Shown here in pieces: positions 1 through 7,083 of a stretch of 18,501 nt of DNA. Position numbers and translations under genes: made by a program. Positions within the stretch are counted from its first letter, which is position 1. Every line of letters begins with the position of its first letter. This DNA comes from Faecalibacterium sp. (GTDB lineage Bacteria; Bacillota; Clostridia; Oscillospirales; Ruminococcaceae). The notes beneath the pieces are model-generated. The model worked only from the letters and a program-made list of their open reading frames with translations. It did no database searches and was not told where the DNA came from. Location: the NCBI GenBank assembly GCA_020025795.1, contig JAHHRK010000024.1, forward strand, positions 1-18,501, in the 5' to 3' direction.

Positions 1-58
1 TCGAACCCCTGACATCCTGCACGTCAAGCAGACGCTCTACCAGCTGAGCTAACCGTCC
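1..58 (-). tRNA. tRNA-Val(GAC), 3' part cut off by the window edge
   Basis: Read on the minus strand, the first 58 nucleotides of a tRNA are present. They comprise the 5' acceptor strand GGACGGT, a D arm with stem GCTC/GAGC, an anticodon stem TCTGC/GCAGG around loop TTGACGT, a variable region, and the start of the T arm (AGGGG then TTCGA). Loop positions 34-36 read GAC (plus 23-25), which decodes the valine codon GUC and probably GUU. The 3' acceptor strand and the rest of the T arm lie outside the window. Identity is from the cloverleaf fold and anticodon; any tRNA neighbours downstream cannot be seen. Confidence 0.95.
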
Positions 59-343
59 ATATTCAGTTTTGCGGCCGCCGTGCGAACCAGCTCGTTTAAT
101 ATACCATAGGTTTTTCCAAAATGCAAGCTTTTTTTCAAATTTTTTTGAAAAGATTTCAGCTGCTCGGATTTTCGGTACGGTTTGTCTGTTTTTGGCACAT
201 GCGCAGCCGTATTTGCGCAAGCAGAAAATTCGCGATATCGGTCAAAAGGAAAAAGACGCACAGAGCACAGCCTGATTCGAGCAATTTTTACAGTTAAAGG
301 GTGGACTTTTTGTGGAGAATTTGCTGTACCTTAGCCGGATTTA
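59..343. other. Intergenic region between tRNA-Val and ruvC promoter
   Basis: No convincing gene is present. The stretch holds the tRNA promoter and a T-rich patch around 127-147 with small TTTTCAAA/TTTGAAAA complementarity. Two short overlapping ORFs on opposite strands lack good ribosome binding sites and recognisable protein content. Base composition is more AT-rich than the flanking genes. Confidence 0.6.
98..126 (-). promoter_or_regulatory. Promoter of the tRNA-Val gene
   Basis: On the minus strand a -35 TTGCAT (plus 121-126) and a -10 TATATT (plus 98-103) are separated by exactly 17 bases. A TGG sits directly upstream of the -10, giving an extended -10. The expected start lies about 30 bases before the tRNA. 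The same TATGGTATA core recurs in the ruvC and recQ promoters of this window. Confidence 0.65.
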
Positions 344-372
344 TTGCTGTATGGGGCAGCTTATGGTATACT
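344..372 (+). promoter_or_regulatory. Promoter of ruvC and the downstream gene cluster
   Basis: A -35 TTGCTG (344-349), a 17-base spacer and a -10 TATACT (367-372) with an upstream TGG form an extended -10 promoter. The predicted start is near 379, giving a leader of about 25 bases before the ruvC start codon. It is the only clear promoter found upstream of the ten-gene plus-strand run; internal promoters cannot be excluded. Confidence 0.7.
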
Positions 373-403
373 AATTTAGTTATAGTGGAGAGGTATATAA
401 AAG

Positions 404-916
404 ATGAGAGTTTTGGGCATTGACCCCGGTTATGCAATCGTAGGCTGGGGAGTAATCGACTACACGGGCAATCGGTTTACGCCGGTGGCGTTCGGTGCAG
501 TGACTACCGAGGCCGGCGTCCCGTTTGAACAGCGCTTGCGCCAGGTATACGAAGGCGTCAGCGAGGTAATCCAGACCTACCAGCCGGAAGTGATGGCAAT
601 TGAAAAGCTGTTTTACCAGCACAACCAGACTACGGTGATTGGTGTAGCCGAGGCACGCGGCGTTATTTTGCTGGCTGCGGCACAGGGCGGTCTGCCAATT
701 GAAGAATTTACCCCCATGCAGGTGAAGCTGGCGGTGACAGGCTACGGCAAAGCCGTTAAAAAGCAGGTGCAGGAGATGACACGGATCATGCTGCATCTGG
801 AGAAGGTCCCCAAGCCGGACGATACGGCGGACGCACTGGCGATGGCAATTACCTACTGCCATACCTCGCGCAATCAGCTGCAAAGTTTCCAGCCGCGCCG
901 CGTGGGACCCATTTGA
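404..916 (+). CDS. ruvC: RuvC, crossover junction endodeoxyribonuclease
   Basis: RuvC is the nuclease that cuts Holliday junctions symmetrically as a dimer after RuvAB branch migration. The 170-residue protein has normal family length and an RNase H-like fold signature starting MRVLGIDPGYAIVGWGVID. The four acidic metal-binding residues expected for the family are visible: D7, E67 (in AIEKLFYQ), and D140 and D143 (in DDTADALA). The start is set by GGAGAGG at 387-393, ten bases before ATG, about 25 bases downstream of the predicted transcription start. ruvA and ruvB follow directly, the clostridial ruvCAB order; Bacilli use RecU instead of RuvC. No truncation or missing catalytic residue was seen. 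Confidence 0.97.
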   Translation: MRVLGIDPGYAIVGWGVIDYTGNRFTPVAFGAVTTEAGVPFEQRLRQVYEGVSEVIQTYQPEVMAIEKLFYQHNQTTVIGVAEARGVILLAAAQGGLPIEEFTPMQVKLAVTGYGKAVKKQVQEMTRIMLHLEKVPKPDDTADALAMAITYCHTSRNQLQSFQPRRVGPI

Positions 917-942
917 TTTTTTAAGAGAAGGAGTGCAGGTTT

Positions 943-1551
943 ATGATCTACTGCCTGAACGGAACAGTCATCAAAAAGAGTACGGACTCTGTGGTCATTT
1001 CCTGCGGGGGCGTGGGCTATCTGGCACAGGTGCCGACAAACGTTTCGGCTGCGCTGCCCCCGGTGGGAAAAGAAGCCACACTGTATACCGTGATGAATGT
1101 GACCGAAAACGATGTAAGCCTGTTCGGCTTTGCCAGCGAAGCACAGAAATCCTGCTTTGAAATGCTGACAGGGGTATCCGGTGTTGGCCCGAAGGTGGGC
1201 ATTGCGCTTTTGAATGCGCTGGAGCCGGACCGCATTGCACTGGCAATTTCCGCAGGTGACCACAAGGCACTGACAGCGGCAAATGGCGTTGGCCCCAAAT
1301 TAGCCCAGCGCATTACACTGGAATTGAAGGACAAAGTGGGCAAGGGCCTGGTGGACGGCGTTGCACTGTCTGATGTATCCGCGGCCGCTGCGGCACCCGC
1401 CGCCGGCGCAAGCCAGGCCATTGCAGCACTGGTCAGCCTGGGATACAGCCAGAGCGACGCGGCACTGATGGTGTCCAAGGTAGACGAAAGCCTGCCGGTA
1501 GAAGAAATTATTCGGTTGGCACTGCGCAGCAGCATGACGGGGAGGAGATAA
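943..1551 (+). CDS. ruvA: RuvA, Holliday junction branch migration DNA-binding subunit
   Basis: RuvA tetramers clamp the four-way junction and load RuvB motor rings on opposite arms. The 202-residue protein shows the usual three parts. These are an N-terminal OB-fold (about 1-63), two helix-hairpin-helix motifs (about 76-92, LTGVSGVGPKVG; about 111-127, ANGVGPKLAQR), and a C-terminal RuvB-binding three-helix domain (about 158-202) after an Ala/Pro-rich linker. The start is chosen from GAAGGAG at 927-933, nine bases upstream of ATG. It begins 26 bases after ruvC stops, and the ruvB ribosome binding site lies within its last codons, so the three genes are almost certainly cotranscribed and translationally linked. 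Confidence 0.97.
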   Translation: MIYCLNGTVIKKSTDSVVISCGGVGYLAQVPTNVSAALPPVGKEATLYTVMNVTENDVSLFGFASEAQKSCFEMLTGVSGVGPKVGIALLNALEPDRIALAISAGDHKALTAANGVGPKLAQRITLELKDKVGKGLVDGVALSDVSAAAAAPAAGASQAIAALVSLGYSQSDAALMVSKVDESLPVEEIIRLALRSSMTGRR

Positions 1552-1554
1552 GCT

Positions 1555-2619
1555 ATGACAGATCAACAGGCATTGTTTGGCGCACAGATGATGCAGCCGA
1601 CGCCCGGCCCGTTGGACTCGGAAGAAAATAACCTGCGCCCCCATCGGCTGGAAGATTATGTGGGCCAGGAAAAGGCCAAGGAAAATCTGCGGATTTATCT
1701 GGAAGCTGCACGCCGCCGCGGCGAACCGATGGACCATATTTTGCTGTATGGTCCTCCGGGTTTGGGCAAGACTACCCTGGCCGGTATTGTTGCTGCCGAG
1801 ATGGGCGTACAGATGCGCGTGACCAGTGGCCCTGCCATTGAAAAACCGGGCGATTTGGCAGCGCTGCTGACCAATTTGCAGGAAGGCGACGTTCTGTTTA
1901 TTGACGAAATCCATCGCCTGAGCCGTCAGGTGGAAGAAGTGCTGTACCCGGCACTGGAAGACTTTGCGCTGGACATCATGATCGGCAAAGGCCCCAGTGC
2001 GCAGAGCATCCGCATCAACCTGCCGCGCTTTACGCTGATTGGTGCAACCACTCGTGCCGGCCAGCTGACCGGACCGCTGCGCGACCGTTTTGGCGTGCTG
2101 CTCAAGCTGGAACTGTACAGCCCGGACGAGCTGGCGCGCATCATTACCCGAAGCGCAGGCATTTTGGAACAGCCCATCACGCCGGAAGGCGCAATGGAGC
2201 TGGCAAAGCGCAGCCGCGGTACGCCTCGTGTGGCAAACCGTACCTTGAAGCGCGTTCGCGATTTCGCCACTGTATTGAGCGATGGCGTAATCGATCAGGA
2301 CACCGCACTGCTGGCGCTGAAGCGTATGGACATTGACGACGAAGGTCTGGATCAGCTGGACCGAAGCGTGCTGCGTGCCATCATCGAAATGTACAATGGC
2401 GGTCCGGTCGGCCTGGAAACGCTGGCCGCCGCCCTGGGCGAAGAAGCCGTCACACTGGAGGATTTGTGCGAGCCGTATCTGATGCAAAACGGATTTTTGA
2501 CCCGCACACCTCGCGGCCGCTGTGTAACCAGACTGGCCTATGAACATTTGGGCATGAAGGAACCGGAATCACTCCGCAATTCCAGCCCAGAAGAAAACGG
2601 CCAGCAGACTTTATTTTGA
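1555..2619 (+). CDS. ruvB: RuvB, Holliday junction branch migration AAA+ ATPase
   Basis: RuvB forms hexameric AAA+ rings that pull DNA through the RuvA-bound junction. The 354-residue protein has Walker A GPPGLGKTT (66-74), Walker B FIDEIH (115-120), a GATTRAG sensor segment (163-169) and the PLRDRFG arginine-finger region (174-180). A winged-helix DNA-binding domain follows, ending near RTPRGRCVTRLAYEHLG. A GGAGGAG at the end of ruvA serves as ribosome binding site, and only three bases separate ruvA stop from ruvB start. The N-terminus (QQALF, residues 4-8) and the extreme C-terminus (QQTLF, 350-354) carry related pentapeptides resembling beta-clamp binding motifs; see findings. The roughly 20-residue polar tail after the winged helix appears unstructured. 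Confidence 0.97.
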   Translation: MTDQQALFGAQMMQPTPGPLDSEENNLRPHRLEDYVGQEKAKENLRIYLEAARRRGEPMDHILLYGPPGLGKTTLAGIVAAEMGVQMRVTSGPAIEKPGDLAALLTNLQEGDVLFIDEIHRLSRQVEEVLYPALEDFALDIMIGKGPSAQSIRINLPRFTLIGATTRAGQLTGPLRDRFGVLLKLELYSPDELARIITRSAGILEQPITPEGAMELAKRSRGTPRVANRTLKRVRDFATVLSDGVIDQDTALLALKRMDIDDEGLDQLDRSVLRAIIEMYNGGPVGLETLAAALGEEAVTLEDLCEPYLMQNGFLTRTPRGRCVTRLAYEHLGMKEPESLRNSSPEENGQQTLF

Positions 2620-2662
2620 TTTTTGAACTTTTGCTATTCGTGAAATTGGAAAGGAGCCGTCT

Positions 2663-3544
2663 ATGCGTCCTGCAGACAGCTGGAAAGATTATGAATTGAT
2701 TGATGCCACTTGCGGCAACCGTTTGGAGCGCTGGGGCAAAACCCTGCTGGTTCGCCCGGACCCGCAGGTTGTGTGGAAAACGCCGGAACAGTCTCCGCTT
2801 TGGAAAAAGGCAGACGCTGTGTATCACCGCTCGACAAAGGGCGGCGGCGAGTGGGAATATCGCCGTCCGCTGAAGGAAAAGTGGAATATCACCTGCGGCG
2901 AAGGCGAAGACAAGCTGACTCTGGTGGTCAGCCCCACCGGATTTAAGCACACTGGTGTTTTCCCGGAGCAGGCTGTGAACTGGGCTTGGTATGCGAAGAA
3001 AATTCGCAACGCCGGCCGCCCCATCCGTGTGCTGAACCTGTTCGGCTATACCGGCGGTGCAACGCTGGCCTGTGCAGCAGCAGGTGCATCCGTCTGCCAT
3101 GTAGATGCCAGCAAGGGCATTGTGCAGTGGGGTAAGGAAAATGCGGTAGCCAGCCAGTTGGCAGACCGCCCCATCCGCTGGATCGTGGACGATTGCGCTA
3201 AGTTTGTAGCACGCGAAATCCGCCGTGGCAGTTTCTACGATGCCGTCATTATGGACCCGCCCAGCTACGGCCGTGGCCCCGGCGGCGAAATCTGGAAGCT
3301 GGAGGACAGTATCTATGATTTGATGTCCCTGTGCGCCGGCGTGCTGACGGACAATCCGCTGTTCTTTGCGGTTAACAGCTACACCACCGGCCTGAGCCCG
3401 GCGGTTATGGAGTACATCCTGAAAACTACCATTCAGCCCAAGTTCGGCGGCAAGACCAGCTGTGACGAAATCGGTCTGCCGGTTTCTGCTACGGGCGGCG
3501 TGGTGCCCTGCGGCGCAACCGCAATCTGGGAAACAGAGGACTAA
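2663..3544 (+). CDS. Class I SAM-dependent methyltransferase, COG1092/RlmI-like, without PUA domain
   Basis: The 293-residue protein has a Rossmann-type methyltransferase core. Visible motifs are motif I VLNLFGYTGGATL (123-135), the acidic VDAS end of strand 2 (D148), an acidic loop around D176-D177 and motif IV DPPSYGRG (198-205), followed by GGEIWKLE. This resembles the COG1092 family that includes 23S rRNA cytosine methyltransferases RlmI/RlmK. However, RlmI itself has an N-terminal PUA domain and about 396 residues, and the PUA part is not apparent here. The substrate is therefore not established; a structured RNA is the likely target. AAGGAG at 2651-2656 sets the start. It follows ruvB after 43 bases and probably shares its transcript. 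Confidence 0.85.
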   Translation: MRPADSWKDYELIDATCGNRLERWGKTLLVRPDPQVVWKTPEQSPLWKKADAVYHRSTKGGGEWEYRRPLKEKWNITCGEGEDKLTLVVSPTGFKHTGVFPEQAVNWAWYAKKIRNAGRPIRVLNLFGYTGGATLACAAAGASVCHVDASKGIVQWGKENAVASQLADRPIRWIVDDCAKFVAREIRRGSFYDAVIMDPPSYGRGPGGEIWKLEDSIYDLMSLCAGVLTDNPLFFAVNSYTTGLSPAVMEYILKTTIQPKFGGKTSCDEIGLPVSATGGVVPCGATAIWETED

Positions 3545-3622
3545 ACCGCTTTCCGCGCTTTTGCGGTGGATTTGTTCACAATTCACCGTTAAGATACAAG
3601 CAAGTAAATCAACCGAAACAGG

Positions 3623-3653
3623 GTGCAACCCATATACAAGGTGGGTGTGCCAC
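3623..3653 (+). promoter_or_regulatory. Possible leader hairpin before ecfA1
   Basis: In the 125-base gap before ecfA1, ACCCA (28-32 of 3600) pairs with TGGGT (42-46) around a nine-base loop. The stem extends by GCA/TGC across a one-base bulge, with two further weak pairs outside. There is no T-run after it, so it is not a terminator. It lies just before the weak ribosome binding site of ecfA1 and could affect translation. No known riboswitch class was recognised. Confidence 0.3.
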
Positions 3654-3669
3654 TAGAAAGAGAAATAAA

Positions 3670-4524
3670 ATGGAAGCAATGTTGAATGCAGAAAACATTA
3701 CCTTTCGGTACGACGATGAAAGTGATCGGTACGCACTGAACGGTGTGTCAATGAACATAAAGAAGGGCGAGTTTGTCGCGGTGCTGGGCGCCAACGGCTG
3801 CGGCAAATCTACGCTGGCAAAGCACTTCAACGCCATTCTGCTGCCCGAAAAAGGCACAGTGACGGTGGAGGGCATGGATACCGCCAACGACGATTACCTG
3901 TATGATATTCGCCAGAAGGTGGGTATGGTGTTCCAGAACCCGGATAACCAGATCGTAGCGACCGTTGTGGAAGAGGACGTGGCTTTTGCGCTGGAAAATC
4001 TGGGCGTGCCTTCGGACGAGATTCGCTCCCGCATTGACCAGTCTATGGAAATGGCAGGTATTTATAAATATCGGGAAAAGGCTCCCCACAAGCTTTCCGG
4101 CGGACAAAAGCAGCGTGTTGCCATTGCAGGCGTAATCGCGATGAATCCGGACTGCCTGATTCTGGACGAGGCAACGGCTATGCTGGACCCCATTGGACGC
4201 GATAAGGTGATGCATACCATCCATACGCTGAATAAAAAATACGGCATTACCGTAGCGGCTATCACCCACTATATGGAAGAAGCTGCACAGGCAGACCGCG
4301 TTGTGGTCATGAGCCACGGCAAAATCGTGATGGAAGGCACACCCAAAGAGGTGTTCAGCCAGACCGAGCGCGTGCGCAGCCTGAATCTGGATGTGCCGCA
4401 GGCTGCCGAACTGCGCGATGAGCTGGTAAAGGCAGGCCTGGATTTGCCGGAAGGTATTATTGATACGGAGGAGTGCGCACAGGCATTGTACGCCCTTCTG
4501 ACAGAAGGGAGCAATGCACAGTGA
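3670..4524 (+). CDS. ecfA1: EcfA1, ECF transporter energy-coupling ATPase (CbiO-like)
   Basis: One of two ATPases that power group II ECF importers for vitamins and transition metals. It binds the T component at the cytoplasmic face. The 284 residues contain all ABC ATPase elements: Walker A GANGCGKST (40-48), Q-loop VFQNPDNQ (88-94), signature LSGGQ (142-146), Walker B LILDEATAMLD (163-173) and H-loop H200. The C-terminal region after about 215 matches the extra domain of EcfA proteins. The upstream binding site (AGAAAGAG) is weak; an alternative ATG at 3679 has no better site, so the upstream one was kept. ecfA2 overlaps its stop codon. Confidence 0.93.
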   Translation: MEAMLNAENITFRYDDESDRYALNGVSMNIKKGEFVAVLGANGCGKSTLAKHFNAILLPEKGTVTVEGMDTANDDYLYDIRQKVGMVFQNPDNQIVATVVEEDVAFALENLGVPSDEIRSRIDQSMEMAGIYKYREKAPHKLSGGQKQRVAIAGVIAMNPDCLILDEATAMLDPIGRDKVMHTIHTLNKKYGITVAAITHYMEEAAQADRVVVMSHGKIVMEGTPKEVFSQTERVRSLNLDVPQAAELRDELVKAGLDLPEGIIDTEECAQALYALLTEGSNAQ

Positions 4525-5459
4525 GCGAAACCATCGTTGCAGAAAAGAAAAATGAAATCATTCGGGTGGAAAACCTGACTTACACCTATAACCCCGGCAT
4601 GCCTGACGCCACTACTGCACTGGAAAACGTAAGTTTTTCTGTACAGGAAGGCGACTTCGTGGGCATTATCGGTTCTACCGGCAGCGGCAAATCCACGCTG
4701 ATTTCCCATATGAACGGCCTGAACCGTCCCACCCAGGGTAAAATCTTTATCGACGGGAAAGATATTTGGGAGGACCCTTCCAAGATTCGTGATGTGCGTT
4801 TCAAGGTAGGTCTGGTGTTCCAGTATCCGGAATATCAGCTGTTTGAGGAAACCTGCTATAAGGATATTGCCTTCGGCCCCAAAAACATGGGCCTGGACGC
4901 AAAAGAAATCGACCGCCGTGTGCAGGAAGCGGCGGAGTTTGTCGGTTTGGACAAAGCGCTTTTGGAGCGCAGCCCCTTTGAGCTGTCCGGTGGACAGAAG
5001 CGCCGTGTGGCCGTGGCCGGTGTGATGGCCATGGAGCCGCGGATTCTGGTTCTGGACGAGCCGGCAGCAGGTCTGGACCCGGAAGGCCGAGAACAGATTC
5101 TGAGCCAGGTGAAGGAATATCATAAAAAGACGGGTACCACCGTGCTGCTGGTCAGCCACAGCATGGAGGATATTGCCAAGTACGCGGATAAGGTGCTGGT
5201 GATGGATCAGAAGCACATCGCCATGTACGACACAGTAGAAAATGTGTTTGCACGGGCAGAAGAACTGCTGTCCATTGGTCTGTCGGTGCCGCAGGTGACA
5301 AAGATTTTCCTGCGCCTGCGCCAGATGGGCGTGGATATCACGACGGATGTGTACACCATCCCCTATGCTGTCAAAACCATTTTGAAGGCAAAGGCACGCC
5401 GTGAGGCAGGCGAGGATCTGCGCATCCCCGCTGAAAAGCAGGAAGGAGGCGCTGAGTAA
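4521..5459 (+). CDS. ecfA2: EcfA2, second ECF transporter energy-coupling ATPase
   Basis: Partner ATPase to EcfA1; the two form the heterodimeric engine of the ECF complex. Start is taken as GTG at 4521, which overlaps the ecfA1 TGA as GTGA, with GAAGGGAG about ten bases upstream. An upstream ATG at 4473 lies inside ecfA1 and has no such signal. The resulting 312 residues show Walker A GSTGSGKST (51-59), Q-loop FQYPEYQLFEET (100-111), signature LSGGQ (155-159), Walker B LVLDEPAAGLD (176-186) and H213. YPEYQLFEET is typical of the EcfA2 subgroup. It ends in TAATG shared with ecfT, indicating translational coupling. Confidence 0.94.
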   Translation: MSETIVAEKKNEIIRVENLTYTYNPGMPDATTALENVSFSVQEGDFVGIIGSTGSGKSTLISHMNGLNRPTQGKIFIDGKDIWEDPSKIRDVRFKVGLVFQYPEYQLFEETCYKDIAFGPKNMGLDAKEIDRRVQEAAEFVGLDKALLERSPFELSGGQKRRVAVAGVMAMEPRILVLDEPAAGLDPEGREQILSQVKEYHKKTGTTVLLVSHSMEDIAKYADKVLVMDQKHIAMYDTVENVFARAEELLSIGLSVPQVTKIFLRLRQMGVDITTDVYTIPYAVKTILKAKARREAGEDLRIPAEKQEGGAE

Positions 5460-6274
5460 TGCTGCGTGATATTACCATTGGTCAGCACTTCCCCGGTACG
5501 AGCCGTATCCATACCTATGACCCCCGCGCCAAAATCATCATGACGATTCTGTTTATCGTTCTGCTGTTCGCGGCATCGAATCCGCTGGGTCTGGTGTTGA
5601 ACTTTATCCTGCTGGGCCTGTTGTACCGCATGGCACGAATCCCCTTCAAGCTGATTGTAAAGAGCTTGAAGCCCATTGTGCCCATCATTATTTTCACGTC
5701 GGTTTTGAACCTGTTCTTTATCACCGGTGAGGGTGACCCGCTGGTGCATTTCTGGTTCATTTCCATTTATGCCGAAGGTATCCGCTATGCCATTCTGATG
5801 GCGTGCCGCGTGGTGGCATTGATTGCAGGCACCAGCCTTTTGACCTACACCACCAGCCCCATCGTGCTGACCGATGCCATCGAGCAGCTGCTGCGTCCGC
5901 TGGCTGTGCTGCATGTGCCGGTGCATGAGTTGGCCATGATGATGACCATTGCCCTGCGCTTTATCCCGACCCTGATCGAGGAAACGGATAAAATCATGAA
6001 TGCCCAGAAGGCACGCGGCGCAATGCTGGATAACGGCAGCCTGAAAGAGCGTGTAACTGCGCTGGTGCCTGTTTTGATTCCGCTGTTTATTTCCGCTTTC
6101 CGCCGTGCGGACGAGCTGGCGATGGCAATGGAATGTCGCTGCTATCGCGGCGGTTCAGGACGCACCCGCCTGAAGGTTTTGCGCTTTACCAAGCGAGATC
6201 TGGAAACCACTGTGATTTGCCTTCTGTGCTTTGCAGTGGTGTTCAGCACCCGGTTTTTGTTTCCGGGGTTTTAA
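5459..6274 (+). CDS. ecfT: EcfT, ECF transporter transmembrane T component
   Basis: Integral membrane scaffold that couples EcfA1/A2 ATP hydrolysis to toppling of a substrate-binding S component. The 271-residue protein has hydrophobic segments near 25-55, 65-88, 107-130, 202-214 and 250-266. The long cytoplasmic coupling region carries the two conserved EcfT motifs, ARG at 185-187 and a variant CRCYRGG at 226-232, which insert into the two ATPases. The ATG overlaps the last base of the ecfA2 stop, with AAGGAGG upstream. No S component is encoded in the window. This is normal for a shared group II module, so the transported vitamin cannot be deduced. Confidence 0.93.
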   Translation: MLRDITIGQHFPGTSRIHTYDPRAKIIMTILFIVLLFAASNPLGLVLNFILLGLLYRMARIPFKLIVKSLKPIVPIIIFTSVLNLFFITGEGDPLVHFWFISIYAEGIRYAILMACRVVALIAGTSLLTYTTSPIVLTDAIEQLLRPLAVLHVPVHELAMMMTIALRFIPTLIEETDKIMNAQKARGAMLDNGSLKERVTALVPVLIPLFISAFRRADELAMAMECRCYRGGSGRTRLKVLRFTKRDLETTVICLLCFAVVFSTRFLFPGF

Positions 6275-6312
6275 GTAAACAGTTGTGTTGACAAGAAAAG
6301 GGAGCTTTGACC

Positions 6313-7068
6313 ATGAATGTTCTGCTGCGGATTGCTTATGACGGAACCAATTATTGCGGCTTTCAGGTGCAGAACAACGGCATCTCGGTAGCACAGGTAT
6401 TTCAGGATGCGATGGAAGCGGTTTTCGGCAACCGACCGGACATCAAGGGGTGCAGCCGCACCGATGCCGGCGTACACGCACTGGCCTTTGCACTGAACTT
6501 TTCCACTGACTGCCGAATTCCTGTGGAAAAGATTCCCATTGCCATCAACACAAAACTGCCGCCGGATATACGGGTACTTTCGGCACAGGTTGTGCCGGAC
6601 GATTTTCATGCCCGGTATGCGGCGCACAATAAGACCTATCATTACCGTATCCGCAACAGCGTGATCGAATCGCCTTTTGATTGCCGATACACGGTACGTG
6701 TACCCCGGCAGCTGGATGTGGATGCTATGAATGCAGCAGCCAAGCGCTGCGAAGGAACCCACGACTTTACCACATTCTGCGCCGCGGGCAGCAGCGCTGC
6801 CGCACATGGCGATACGGTACGCACCATTACCGACTGCCACGTTGTGCGCGAAGGTGATGTGGTAACGATTTCCGTAACGGCAGACGGCTACCTGTATAAT
6901 ATGGTGCGGATTCTGGCAGGTACATTGGTAGAAGTGGGCAGCGGCCGTATGACGCCTGACCAGGTAACTGCGGCACTGGACGCCTGCGACCGCAGCAAGG
7001 CCGGACCGACCATGCCGGCAAAAGGCCTGTTTTTGTATCAGGTGGAGTATGACGAACCCACAGCGTAA
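6313..7068 (+). CDS. truA: TruA, tRNA pseudouridine(38-40) synthase
   Basis: TruA isomerises uridines 38, 39 and 40 in the anticodon arm of many tRNAs. The 251-residue protein has the typical N-terminal LRIAYDGTNYCGFQVQ segment and the catalytic-aspartate motif GCSRTDAGVHA with D51. It also has KTYHYRI (substrate-binding tyrosine) and the C-terminal NMVRILAGTLVEVG segment. Start is ATG 6313, eight bases after AAAGGGAG; a TTG at 6307 would lie too close to that site. The gene sits 38 bases after ecfT and 15 before the next ORF. In many Firmicutes truA directly follows the ecf genes, so this is a familiar arrangement. Confidence 0.96.
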   Translation: MNVLLRIAYDGTNYCGFQVQNNGISVAQVFQDAMEAVFGNRPDIKGCSRTDAGVHALAFALNFSTDCRIPVEKIPIAINTKLPPDIRVLSAQVVPDDFHARYAAHNKTYHYRIRNSVIESPFDCRYTVRVPRQLDVDAMNAAAKRCEGTHDFTTFCAAGSSAAAHGDTVRTITDCHVVREGDVVTISVTADGYLYNMVRILAGTLVEVGSGRMTPDQVTAALDACDRSKAGPTMPAKGLFLYQVEYDEPTA

Positions 7069-7083
7069 CCGGTGAGGAGAACA

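Noticed and set aside
121..147. T-rich patch with TTTTCAAA/TTTGAAAA complementarity, considered as a terminator
   Set aside because: The stem is all A/T and it overlaps the tRNA promoter; no transcript needs to end there.
1300..2547. A 415-codon minus-strand open frame opposite ruvA-ruvB
   Set aside because: Shadow of conserved genes, with no start signal or family resemblance.
3545..3567. ACCGC/GCGGT inverted repeat after the methyltransferase gene as a terminator
   Set aside because: Short stem, long loop and no T-run.
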